From Myxococcales bacterium (GTDB taxonomy: Bacteria > Myxococcota > Myxococcia > Myxococcales > Anaeromyxobacteraceae): DNA of 7,937 bases. Below the pieces are notes generated by a model. It was not told where the DNA came from and did no database searches. It saw nothing but the letters and a program-made list of their open reading frames with translations. This document shows, piece after piece, positions 1 to 6,397 of this stretch. The stretch is taken from assembly GCA_021779335.1 (NCBI GenBank), contig JAJYAW010000118.1, forward strand, positions 1 through 7,937, read 5' to 3'. A program made the position numbers and the translations under genes. How positions within the stretch are numbered: position 1 is the first letter of the stretch; each line of letters starts with the position of its first letter.

Positions 1-2042
1 CGCACGGTGGGGCCGCGCCACGCCGGCGCCCCCGGCGGCGCCCCGCCCCGCCCCGGCAGGCCGAACAGCTCCGGCGGCAGCTCGGCCAGGAAGCGCGACG
101 GCTCCATGCCGCGGAAGGTCGGGCCGTCCTTGGAGAAGCCCATGCGCCGCCGCGCCAGCGAGAGGGTGAGCCGCTGCTTGGCCCGGGTCATGCCGACGTA
201 GCAGAGCCGGCGCTCCTCGTCCTCGGCGGCGGCCCGCTCGGCCGCCGACCTGTCCTCCCAGGGGCGCTCCAGCGGCAGCGTCCCGTCCTCCAGGCCGGCC
301 AGGAACACCGCGGTGAACTCCAGCCCCTTGGCGGCGTGGAGGGTCATGAGCGCCACCCGCCCCTCGGGCGCCTCGCCGTCGGCCTCGCCGAGCAGCGCGA
401 TCTGCTCGAGGAAGCGGGCCAGCGGTGGCGGCGGCACCGGCTCGTCGGGGTCGCCGGAGCGCGGCTGGCCGGCCAGGGCCTCGTCGAACTCGCGAGCGGC
501 CGCCACCAGCTCCACCAGGTTCTCGGCCCGCTCCGCCGCCTCGTCGGTCCGCTCCGCCTCCAGCCGCCCCAGCAGGCCGCTGCGGGTGAGCGTCTCCTGC
601 ACCGCCGCGCCGGCGTCCAGCCCGGGCACGTCGGCGCAGAGGCCGGCCAGGGTGGCGTGCAGCTCGCCCAGGGCCCGCCGCGCCTGCGGCTTCAGCCCCT
701 CGATCCGGTCGCGCTCGCCGATGGCCTGGTGCAGCGAGAGGCCGCGCGCCGCCGCGTGGGCCCGGAGCCGCTCCACCGTCTTCTCGCCGATGCCGCGCGG
801 CGGCCGGTTGACGATGCGCTCGAGGTCCAGGTCGGAGGCGGGCGAGAGGGCCAGGCGCAGGTAGGCGGCCGCGTCCTTCACCTCGGCCCGGTCGTAGAAG
901 CTGGTGCCGCGCACGATGACGTAGGGGATGCGGGCCGCCCGGAGCTGCGCCTCCAGCGGCCGGCTCTGGGCGTTGGTCCGGTAGAGGACGGCGATCTCCT
1001 CGCCGTGGGTGCCCCGGGCCCGCTCGGCCGCCACGCCGCGCGCCACGCGCTCCGCCTCGTCGTGCTCGTCCTGCCCCACCAGCAGCGCCAGCGGATCCCC
1101 CGGGCCGGCCTCGGTCCAGAGCCGCTTGTCGCGCCGCAGCCGGGCCCGCGAGATGACGGCGTGGGCGGCGTCCAGGATGGTCCGGGTGGAGCGGTAGTTG
1201 CGCTCCAGCTTGACCACCTTGCAGCCCTCGAGGTCGCGGTCGAACTCCAGGATGTTGCGGACGTCGGCGCCGCGCCAGCGGTAGATGGCCTGGTCGTCGT
1301 CGCCCACCACGCAGACGTTGCGGCGAGCGCCCAGGAGCAGCTTGAGGAGCCGGTACTGCACCGGGTTGGTGTCCTGGAACTCGTCCACCAGCAGGTGGCG
1401 GAAGCGGCCGGCCCAGCGGGCCCGCAGGAGGTCGTCCTCCTCCAGCAGCCGCACCGGCCGCACCAGCAGGTCCCCGAAGTCCACCGCGCCCGCCCGCGCC
1501 AGCGCCGCCTCGTACTTCGCGTAGAGGTCGCGGGCCAGCGACCCCTCCACGTCGCCGGCGGGCGGCTTGACGGCCCCGGGGAGGAGCGCCTCGTTCTTCC
1601 AGCGGTCGATGCGCCAGAGCACCTCGCGGGCGGTGAGCGGCTCCCCCTCGTCGAGCCTGGCCTCGGCGAAGAGCCGCTTCATGAGCCGGAGCTGGTCGTC
1701 GGTGTCGTAGATGGCGAAGGCCGGCGGCAGCCCGGCCCGGGCCGCCTCGCGCCTGAGGAAGCGGGCGCCGAAGGCGTGGAAGGTCTGCACCCACAGGTCG
1801 GCCGCGGCCAGCCCCAGGAGCCGCTCGAGCCGGGCCTTCATCTCGCCGGCCGCCTTGTTGGTGAAGGTGACCGCCAGCACGTGCCAGGGGAGCACCCCCT
1901 CCTCCAGCACCAGCCGGGCGATGCGGGAGACGATGACCCGGGTCTTGCCGGAGCCGGCGCCGGCCAGGACCAGGAGCGGCCCCTCGCCGTGGAGGACCGC
2001 CTCTCGCTGTGGGTCGTTGAGGCCTGTCAGGAGCTCGGACAT
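1..2042 (-). CDS. uvrD: UvrD/PcrA-family ATP-dependent 3'-5' DNA helicase, C-terminus cut by window edge
   Basis: Superfamily 1A helicase that unwinds DNA using ATP, in repair and in clearing replication or transcription conflicts in the cytoplasm. Reading the minus strand from ATG at 2042 gives 680 residues with no stop before the window edge. Visible motifs: the Q-motif region LNDPQREAV (residues 8-16), Walker A AGAGSGKT (27-34), motif Ia VTFTNKAAGEMK (58-69), TFHAFG (87-92), Walker B DEFQD (220-224), motif III VGDDDQAIYRWRGA (246-259), motif IV RNYRST (281-286), motif V TLHAAKGLEF (567-576) and motif VI VGMTRAKQRL (616-625). UvrD/PcrA proteins are usually about 720-750 residues, so the missing part should be the non-conserved linker and the polymerase-interacting tail. 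UvrD, PcrA and Rep cannot be told apart confidently here. The arrangement is closest to PcrA/UvrD, and the family call is near certain. It is transcribed divergently from the PAS gene, and no Shine-Dalgarno sequence precedes the ATG. Confidence 0.95.
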   Translation of the reverse strand, partial: MSELLTGLNDPQREAVLHGEGPLLVLAGAGSGKTRVIVSRIARLVLEEGVLPWHVLAVTFTNKAAGEMKARLERLLGLAAADLWVQTFHAFGARFLRREAARAGLPPAFAIYDTDDQLRLMKRLFAEARLDEGEPLTAREVLWRIDRWKNEALLPGAVKPPAGDVEGSLARDLYAKYEAALARAGAVDFGDLLVRPVRLLEEDDLLRARWAGRFRHLLVDEFQDTNPVQYRLLKLLLGARRNVCVVGDDDQAIYRWRGADVRNILEFDRDLEGCKVVKLERNYRSTRTILDAAHAVISRARLRRDKRLWTEAGPGDPLALLVGQDEHDEAERVARGVAAERARGTHGEEIAVLYRTNAQSRPLEAQLRAARIPYVIVRGTSFYDRAEVKDAAAYLRLALSPASDLDLERIVNRPPRGIGEKTVERLRAHAAARGLSLHQAIGERDRIEGLKPQARRALGELHATLAGLCADVPGLDAGAAVQETLTRSGLLGRLEAERTDEAAERAENLVELVAAAREFDEALAGQPRSGDPDEPVPPPPLARFLEQIALLGEADGEAPEGRVALMTLHAAKGLEFTAVFLAGLEDGTLPLERPWEDRSAAERAAAEDEERRLCYVGMTRAKQRLTLSLARRRMGFSKDGPTFRGMEPSRFLAELPPELFGLPGRGGAPPGAPAWRGPTV

Positions 2043-2053
2043 CGGGGTGGGGC

Positions 2054-2059
2054 AACATA
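2054..2059 (-). promoter_or_regulatory. Putative -10 element of the helicase gene, near-leaderless start
   Basis: On the minus strand TATGTT (four of six matches to TATAAT) ends 11 bases before the ATG at 2042. A transcript starting about 7 bases downstream would have a leader of about 4 bases. The intervening bases, GCCCCACCCCG, have no Shine-Dalgarno character. No convincing -35 hexamer is visible at 16-18 bp spacing, so this rests on the hexamer and its position alone. Confidence 0.4.
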
Positions 2060-2084
2060 GCCGATGCGGCGGACGCTTCGCAGC

Positions 2085-2118
2085 CCCGGCGCCGGGCTCG
2101 CCGCCGCCCGGCGCCTGG
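2085..2118. repeat. Perfect 10-bp inverted repeat (strong hairpin) in the divergent intergenic region
   Basis: GGCGCCGGGC (2088-2097) and its exact reverse complement GCCCGGCGCC (2106-2115) are separated by eight bases. One mismatch further out, two more pairs (2085-2086 with 2117-2118) extend the stem. It lies roughly 40-70 bp upstream of the expected helicase transcription start, between two divergent genes, with no T-tract on either side. It could be an operator, a cruciform-prone element or a chance product of high GC. The long perfect stem is a direct observation; the role is not known. Confidence 0.5.
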
Positions 2119-2121
2119 CCG

Positions 2122-2136
2122 CGAGCAGGCTGCTCG
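2122..2136. repeat. 15-bp palindrome CGAGCAG-G-CTGCTCG, possible operator
   Basis: Two 7-bp arms, CGAGCAG (2122-2128) and CTGCTCG (2130-2136), are exact reverse complements around one central base. The palindrome lies six bases from the larger inverted repeat. Its size and symmetry suit a dimeric helix-turn-helix regulator site between divergent promoters. It does not resemble the LexA boxes I know, although uvrD is an SOS gene in some bacteria. Function is inference. Confidence 0.35.
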
Positions 2137-2233
2137 TCGGCAGATCTCCCGACCCTCGCCTGGTCGATTGCCGCACCGGCGCGCCGCGTGCCAGCCTGGC
2201 GAATCGCCGCCGCCCGTCCCCTCGCCGCCCGCC

Positions 2234-2238
2234 GGAGG
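2234..2238 (+). promoter_or_regulatory. Shine-Dalgarno sequence of the PAS gene, deciding its start
   Basis: GGAGG sits four bases upstream of ATG 2243. It favours this start over the in-frame TTG at 2168, which has no such signal and would add 25 residues rich in Pro, Arg and Ala. Confidence 0.7.
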
Positions 2239-2242
2239 TCGC

Positions 2243-2905
2243 ATGTCCGCCCAGCCGCCGCCTGGACCCCCCGCCGCCGCGGGCGAGCTCGAGGCGCTGC
2301 GCCGGCAGGTGGAGCAGCTCCGGGCCAGCGAGGCCAGCTTCCGCTCGCTGCTCGACGAGTCGAGCGATCCCATCTTCTCCTTCCTGCCCGACGGCACCTA
2401 CCGGTACGTCAACCAGGCCTTCGCCCGCGGCGTGGGGCGCGCCCGCGAGGAGATCGTGGGCCGGCGCATCTTCGACGTCTTCGAGCCCTCCGAGGCGGAG
2501 AAGCGGTTCGCCGTGCTGCGGCAGGTCTTCAGGACCGGGCTGCCCAAGGTCTTCGACGTGCGGGTGCCGCAGCGGGAGGGCGACCGCTTCTACCAGACCA
2601 CCGTGCAGCCGGTGCTCGACGCCGACGGGGCGGTGGTCTCGGCGATGTGCAGCTCCAAGGACGTCACCGACCGGCGCCGCATGGAGACGGAGCTCACCGA
2701 GCGGCTCGGCGAGCTGGAGGCGGCGCTGGCCCACGTGAAGCGGCTGCAGGGGATCATCCCCATCTGCGCCCACTGCCACTCGGTCCGGCGCGACCCGGAG
2801 ACCTGGCAGCAGCTGGAGACCTACGTCTCCGAGCACAGCGAGGCGCAGTTCTCCCACGGCATCTGCCCCACCTGCGCCGAGCGCCACTTCCCGGGCGGCA
2901 CGTAG
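2243..2905 (+). CDS. PAS-domain signalling protein with a CxxC...CxxC cysteine-rich C-terminal tail
   Basis: A 220-residue, apparently soluble protein. After a Pro/Ala-rich start and a short helix (14-31) comes one PAS sensor domain (about 28-143), with the typical FRSLLDESSDPIF opening, NQAF around residue 57 and the closing SSKDVTDRRRME. A charged helical linker follows (about 144-168). The C-terminus holds GIIPICAHC (170-178) and SHGICPTC (204-211), which pair Cys175/Cys178 with Cys208/Cys211 around a WQQLETYVSEHS segment. From family knowledge, tails of this kind recur at the ends of PAS proteins, sensor kinases and response regulators in deltaproteobacteria and relatives, but I know of no settled function. 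The four cysteines suggest zinc or another metal, or redox switching; that is inference. No histidine kinase, GGDEF, EAL or DNA-binding domain is present, so the output partner is unknown. The start is fixed by a GGAGG four bases upstream. The gene is divergent from the helicase and 72 bp before rnj. Confidence 0.88.
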   Translation: MSAQPPPGPPAAAGELEALRRQVEQLRASEASFRSLLDESSDPIFSFLPDGTYRYVNQAFARGVGRAREEIVGRRIFDVFEPSEAEKRFAVLRQVFRTGLPKVFDVRVPQREGDRFYQTTVQPVLDADGAVVSAMCSSKDVTDRRRMETELTERLGELEAALAHVKRLQGIIPICAHCHSVRRDPETWQQLETYVSEHSEAQFSHGICPTCAERHFPGGT

Positions 2906-2937
2906 CCGCGTCGGCGCGCCGGGGCGCCCGTCGCGGC
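2905..2937 (+). terminator. GC-rich hairpin directly after the PAS gene stop codon, possible terminator
   Basis: GCCGCG (2905-2910) pairs with CGCGGC (2932-2937). An inner stem, GGCGC (2913-2917) with GCGCC (2924-2928), closes a six-base loop. It starts on the last base of the PAS stop codon. There is no T-tract after it, so it is not a classical intrinsic terminator. In a very GC-rich genome it could still slow polymerase or protect the 3' end, or be chance. Confidence 0.3.
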
Positions 2938-2956
2938 GCTCGCCGGGGGGGCCGCC

Positions 2957-2977
2957 GGGAGGTAGATTCCGCCTCCG
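2957..2977 (+). promoter_or_regulatory. Start region of rnj: GGAGG/CCTCC dyad flanking a TAGATT -10-like hexamer
   Basis: GGAGG (2958-2962) and CCTCC (2972-2976) form a perfect 5-bp inverted repeat, and TAGATT (2963-2968) lies in the loop. GGAGG is 15 bases from the GTG start, too far for an ideal Shine-Dalgarno sequence, and would be paired if transcribed. TAGATT is 9 bases before GTG, which suits a leader of about 2-4 bases. No good -35 is visible. The sequence fits either a leaderless promoter with an operator-like dyad, or a sequestered ribosome site on read-through RNA. I cannot decide between them. Confidence 0.4.
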
Positions 2978-4654
2978 GTGGCGCCCCCCGTCCGCATCGT
3001 CCCGCTCGGCGGCCTCGGCGAGGTCGGCATGAACTGCCTGGCCGTCGAGGCCGGCGGCCGCATCGCCGTCGTCGACTGCGGCGTGCTCTTCCCCGACGAG
3101 AACGTGGGGGTGGACGTCATCGCGCCGGACCTGACCTGGCTCCTCGACCGGCGCGCGCAGGTCGGCGCGGTCTTCCTGACCCACGGCCACGAGGACCACG
3201 TGGGCGCCCTCCCCTTCCTGCTGCGCCACCTCTCGGTCCCCGTCTACGGCACCCGCTTCACGCTCGCCGTGGTGAAGGGGCGGCTCGCCGAGGCCGGGCT
3301 CACCGCCGACCTCCGCGAGGTGGCGCCGGGCGACGTGCGGCCGGCCGGCGAGGAGGGCGCCCCGCTCTCCGCCGAGTTCATCGCGGTGACCCACTCCATC
3401 CCCGACGCCTGCGCCCTGGCGCTGCGCACGCCGCAGGGGACCGTCGTCCACAGCGGCGACTTCAAGCTCGACGAGCGGCCGGTGGCCGGGCCGCGCACCG
3501 ACCTGGGCCGCCTCGAGGCGCTCGGCCGGGCCGGGGTGCGGCTCCTCCTCTCCGACTCCACCAACGCCGAGCAGCCCGGCAGCAGCCTCTCCGAGTCGGC
3601 GGTGGGGCCGGCCCTGGCCGACGTCATGCACGACGCCACCGGCCGGGTCTTCGTGGCCACCTTCGCCTCCAACGTCCACCGGCTGCAGCAGGTGGTGAAC
3701 GCCGCCGCCGCCAGCGGCCGGCGGCTGGCGCTGCTGGGGCGCGGCATGGTCGAGACCTTCGAGATCGCCCGCGGGCTGGGCCACCTCACCGAGCCCCGCT
3801 GGCTGCCGGTGCAGGCCGACGAGGCCCGCCGCCTGCCGCGCCGCGAGCTGTGTGTCCTCACCACCGGCACCCAGGGCGAGCCCCGCTCCGCCCTGGCGCG
3901 GCTGGCCCGCGGCGAGCACCCCGACCTGCGCGTCGAGCCGGGCGACACGGTGGTCCTCTCCTCGCGCCGCATCCCGGGCAACGAGCTCTCGGTGGGCCGG
4001 CTGGTGGACGACCTGTGCCGCCGGGGCGCCGCGCTGCTGGGGGACTCGGTGCGCCGCGAGGGCGAGCCGCCCCTCCACGCCTCCGGCCACGCCCACGAGG
4101 GCGAGCAGCGGCGCCTGCTCTCGCTGGTCCGACCGGAGCACTTCGTGCCCGTCCACGGCCAGTACCGCCACCTGGCCCGGCACGTGGCCCACGCCGTGGC
4201 CGAGGGGGTGGCGCGGGAGCGCTGCCACCTCCTCACCGACGGCCAGGTGCTGGAGCTCGACGACGCCGGCGCCCGGGTGCTCCCGGAGCGCGCCCCCACC
4301 GGCCGCGTCTACGCGGTGCGCGACGAGCTGGGCGCCAGCGACGTGCCGCACCTCGTGGTACAAGACCGCCGCCTCCTCGCCGAGGCCGGCCTCTGCATCG
4401 CCGTGCTGGCGGTGTCGCGCACCACCGGCGCCATCGTGCGCGGCCCCGACCTCTTCGGGATGGGGGTGGCCGGCCTGCCGGGGAGCGAGGACGAGATCCG
4501 GGGCGAGATCCTGCGCGCCGTGGAGGCGCTCAGCGCCGAGGCCCGGGCCGACCAGGCCGAGGTGCAGGAGGCGGTCCGGTCGGCGGTGCGGCGGTTCTTC
4601 AGGCGCACCACCGGGCGCAGGCCCGCGGTGCTGCCGGTGGTGCTGGAGCTCTAG
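2978..4654 (+). CDS. rnj: Ribonuclease J (metallo-beta-lactamase/beta-CASP exo- and endoribonuclease)
   Basis: Cytoplasmic zinc-dependent RNase with 5'-3' exonuclease and endonuclease activity, central to mRNA decay and rRNA maturation in bacteria that carry it. The 558-residue product matches the usual length (about 555). Metal ligands are visible: HGHEDH (69-74), THS (His139) and HSGDF (Asp161). Beta-CASP landmarks follow: DSTNAEQPG (193-201), TFASNVHRLQ (228-237), TTGTQGEPRSAL (295-306), SSRRIPGNE (328-336), HASGHAHEGE (367-376) and FVPVHGQYRHL (389-399). The C-terminal RNase J domain (about 460-558) ends with RRFFRRTTGRRPAVLPVV. SSRRIPGNE has Arg where many homologues have Pro or a small residue; nothing essential is missing. 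The start is GTG. An in-frame TAG at 2963 excludes any longer form except one from a very unlikely ATT at 2966. yajQ follows 24 bp later, probably on the same transcript. Confidence 0.96.
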   Translation: MAPPVRIVPLGGLGEVGMNCLAVEAGGRIAVVDCGVLFPDENVGVDVIAPDLTWLLDRRAQVGAVFLTHGHEDHVGALPFLLRHLSVPVYGTRFTLAVVKGRLAEAGLTADLREVAPGDVRPAGEEGAPLSAEFIAVTHSIPDACALALRTPQGTVVHSGDFKLDERPVAGPRTDLGRLEALGRAGVRLLLSDSTNAEQPGSSLSESAVGPALADVMHDATGRVFVATFASNVHRLQQVVNAAAASGRRLALLGRGMVETFEIARGLGHLTEPRWLPVQADEARRLPRRELCVLTTGTQGEPRSALARLARGEHPDLRVEPGDTVVLSSRRIPGNELSVGRLVDDLCRRGAALLGDSVRREGEPPLHASGHAHEGEQRRLLSLVRPEHFVPVHGQYRHLARHVAHAVAEGVARERCHLLTDGQVLELDDAGARVLPERAPTGRVYAVRDELGASDVPHLVVQDRRLLAEAGLCIAVLAVSRTTGAIVRGPDLFGMGVAGLPGSEDEIRGEILRAVEALSAEARADQAEVQEAVRSAVRRFFRRTTGRRPAVLPVVLEL

Positions 4655-4664
4655 CGGCTCCTCT

Positions 4665-4671
4665 AGGAGGG
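4665..4671 (+). promoter_or_regulatory. Shine-Dalgarno sequence of yajQ
   Basis: AGGAGGG lies seven bases before ATG 4679, an optimal spacing. It is the strongest ribosome site in the window and sits in the 24-bp gap after rnj, with no hairpin or promoter-like sequence. This supports translation of yajQ from an rnj-yajQ message. Confidence 0.75.
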
Positions 4672-4678
4672 AACGGAC

Positions 4679-5167
4679 ATGCCCAGCTTCGACGCGGTCA
4701 GCGAGCTCAACATGATGGAGGTCGAGAACGCCTGGAACCAGGCGCAGAAGGAGATCGCCCAGCGCTTCGACTTCAAGGGCACCTCCACCACCATCGAGCG
4801 GGACAAGGAGCTCGACTTCGTCCTCAAGGCCAACAGCGAGGGGCGCTGCGAGGCCGCGCTGGGCGTCCTCATGGAGAAGCTGGCCAAGCGCGGCGTCCCC
4901 ATGAGCGGGCTCGACGCGCAGAAGGTCGAGCCGGCCGGCGGCGCCACGGTGCGCCAGGTGGTCAAGCTCAAGAAGGGGCTCAAGTCGGAGGACGCCAAGA
5001 AGATCGTGGCGGTCGTCAAGGAGTCCGGCCTCAAGGTCCAGGCCGCCATCCAGGGCGAGGCGGTCCGGGTCACCGGCAAGAAGCGCGACGACCTGCAGGC
5101 CGCCATGCAGGCCATCCGCGCCGCCGCCCTGCCCATCCCCATCGTCTTCAACAACTTCCGGGATTAG
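4679..5167 (+). CDS. yajQ: YajQ/DUF520 family cyclic di-GMP- or nucleotide-binding protein
   Basis: A complete 162-residue protein, the normal family length, made of two alpha/beta ferredoxin-like halves with no membrane or export signal. Family hallmarks run end to end: MPSFDAVSE at the start, RFDFKGT (29-35), LAKRGVP (68-74), KLKKGLKSEDAKKIV (96-110), LKVQAAIQGEAVRVTGKKRDD (118-138) and the terminal NNFRD. From published work on the family, Xanthomonas and Pseudomonas members bind cyclic di-GMP and affect gene expression, and E. coli YajQ has been reported to bind nucleic acid or nucleotides. Whether this protein binds cyclic di-GMP cannot be read from the sequence. It starts 24 bp after rnj with an excellent Shine-Dalgarno sequence, so it is most likely cotranscribed with RNase J. 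That pairing could hint at a link to RNA metabolism, but this is inference. Confidence 0.95.
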   Translation: MPSFDAVSELNMMEVENAWNQAQKEIAQRFDFKGTSTTIERDKELDFVLKANSEGRCEAALGVLMEKLAKRGVPMSGLDAQKVEPAGGATVRQVVKLKKGLKSEDAKKIVAVVKESGLKVQAAIQGEAVRVTGKKRDDLQAAMQAIRAAALPIPIVFNNFRD

Positions 5168-5173
5168 GCCGGC

Positions 5174-5191
5174 CCGGGGCGTAAGCTCCGG
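5174..5191 (+). promoter_or_regulatory. 7-bp hairpin with GUAA tetraloop overlapping a -10-like TAAGCT before the GH1-like gene
   Basis: CCGGGGC (5174-5180) pairs with GCTCCGG (5185-5191) through six Watson-Crick pairs and one G-U pair, closing a GTAA loop of the stable GNRA class. Only three bases separate the stem from the GTG start at 5195. TAAGCT (5182-5187) ends seven bases before GTG, the spacing of a leaderless promoter, and no Shine-Dalgarno sequence is present. On RNA read through from yajQ the hairpin would block the start or mark the yajQ 3' end; on RNA starting at the GTG it would be absent. Confidence 0.4.
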
Positions 5192-5194
5192 CGC

Positions 5195-6394
5195 GTGACC
5201 GCCCCGCTCGCCTTCCCCCCCGGCTTCCTCTGGGGCGCCACCACGGCCGCCCACGCCGTGGAGGGCGGCAGCCCGCCCAGCGACTGGTGGATCTGGGAGC
5301 AGGTGCCCGGCCGGGTGGCCGACGGCACCACCTCGCGGCTCGGCGCCGGCTGGTGGGAGCGGGCCGACGAGGACTTCGTGGCCGCGGCCAGGCTCGGCCT
5401 GACGGCGCTGCGCTTCTCGGTGGAGTGGAGCCGGGTGGAGCCGGACCAGGGGCGCTTCGACGAGGCGGCGCTGGCCCGCTACGCCGCCTGGGCCGAGCGG
5501 CTGCGCGCCCTCGGCCTCGAGCCGGTGGTCTGCCTGCTGCACGGCACGCTGCCGGCCTGGCTGGCCGCCCGCGGCGGCTTTCGCCGGCCCGAGGCGGTGG
5601 AGCGCTTCGCCCGCTTCGCCGACCGGGTGGCGGTGGGGCTCTCCGACCGGGTCCGCTGGTGGCTCACGGTGGACGACCCGGCCGGCCTGGTGCGGCGCGG
5701 CCTGCTGGACGGGACCGCCCCGCCGGGCCGCCGCGACTTCGCCGCCGCCCTGGCCTCGGCGCGCCACCTGGCCCAGGCCCACGCCGCCGCCTACCGGGTG
5801 ATCCACCGGCGCGTCGAGGGCGCGCTCGTCTCGGCCGGCGTCCAGGTGACGCCCCGTCCTCCGGCCGACCCGGGCTCGCTCCTCTCCCGCGGCGCCGCCT
5901 GGCTGCACGACTGGCTGGAGAACCGGGCCTGGCTCGAGTCCACGCTGGAGGGGCGGCTCCGCCCGCCGCTGGGGGCGCTCACCCGGCTCGGCGACGGCCG
6001 CTGCACCCACGACTTCATCGGCGTCCAGGCCGAGGGCGACGCGCTGGCCGGCGCGGCCCTGGAGCTGTCGCGCCACGGCCGGCCGCTGCTGGTGTCGAGC
6101 CACGGGCTGCCCGGGCGCGAGCCGGGGCCGCTGCTCGCCTCGCTGGCCGGGCTGCACCGGGCCATCCGCGCCGGCGCCGACGTGCGCGGCTACCTGCACC
6201 GCTCGCTGGTGGACGGCTTCGAGTTCGGCGCCGGCCACACGCAGCCGGCCGGCCTCCTCGAGGTGGACCGGGCCTCGCAGGCCCGCACCCTCTCGCCGCG
6301 CGGCGTGGCGCTGGGCGAGGTGGCGCGCGGCCAGGGGGGCCCGGCGGCTCGAGGTCCGCCGGGTCGCATTGCCCCGGCCGACCCGCCCTGCTAG
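5195..6394 (+). CDS. Glycoside hydrolase family 1-like protein lacking both catalytic glutamates (probable pseudoenzyme)
   Basis: A 399-residue TIM-barrel-type protein related to family 1 beta-glycosidases, with no signal peptide. Family landmarks: PPGFLWGATTAAHAVEGG (8-25), LRFSVEWSRVEP (72-83), and near the C-terminus AIRAGADVRGYLHRSLVDGFEF (323-344), the position of the usual DGVDVRGYFxWSLxDNFEW. The catalytic parts are altered. The acid/base motif TFNEP reads TVDDP (158-162, Glu to Asp161). The nucleophile motif ITENG reads VSSHG (300-304, Glu to Ser302). The sugar-binding Gln of SYQVEG is Ala21, and the HW(D) motif after strand 3 is HGT (116-118). The length is below the usual 440-480. 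Codon use matches the neighbours and the frame is intact, so it is maintained rather than decayed. It probably does not hydrolyse glycosides by the normal retaining mechanism; binding or another role is inference. Start GTG 5195 sits 27 bp after yajQ without a Shine-Dalgarno sequence. The last 20 residues are Gly/Pro/Ala-rich and match no family element. Confidence 0.85.
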   Translation: MTAPLAFPPGFLWGATTAAHAVEGGSPPSDWWIWEQVPGRVADGTTSRLGAGWWERADEDFVAAARLGLTALRFSVEWSRVEPDQGRFDEAALARYAAWAERLRALGLEPVVCLLHGTLPAWLAARGGFRRPEAVERFARFADRVAVGLSDRVRWWLTVDDPAGLVRRGLLDGTAPPGRRDFAAALASARHLAQAHAAAYRVIHRRVEGALVSAGVQVTPRPPADPGSLLSRGAAWLHDWLENRAWLESTLEGRLRPPLGALTRLGDGRCTHDFIGVQAEGDALAGAALELSRHGRPLLVSSHGLPGREPGPLLASLAGLHRAIRAGADVRGYLHRSLVDGFEFGAGHTQPAGLLEVDRASQARTLSPRGVALGEVARGQGGPAARGPPGRIAPADPPC

Positions 6395-6397
6395 ATC
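6369..6397 (+). promoter_or_regulatory. Putative sigma70-type promoter of rimO inside the end of the GH1-like gene
   Basis: TTGCCC (6369-6374, four of six to TTGACA), a 17-bp spacer and TAGATC (6392-6397), preceded by TGC as in an extended -10. The TAG of the -10 is also the stop codon of the GH1-like gene. The expected transcription start (about 6404) is only about four bases before the rimO ATG at 6408, and no Shine-Dalgarno sequence is present. This is the best-formed promoter in the coding part of the window. Confidence 0.5.

Noticed and set aside
336..2060. Plus-strand 574-codon open frame opposite the helicase
   Set aside because: The minus-strand frame carries every SF1 helicase motif, so this is its antisense shadow.
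2168..2242. Longer N-terminus of the PAS protein from TTG 2168
   Set aside because: There is no ribosome site, the added sequence is low-complexity, and ATG 2243 has GGAGG four bases upstream.
1711..5184. An 1157-codon plus-strand open frame crossing the helicase, PAS, rnj and yajQ
   Set aside because: It is Arg/Ala/Pro/Gly-rich without domains and is out of frame with the real genes; a GC artefact.
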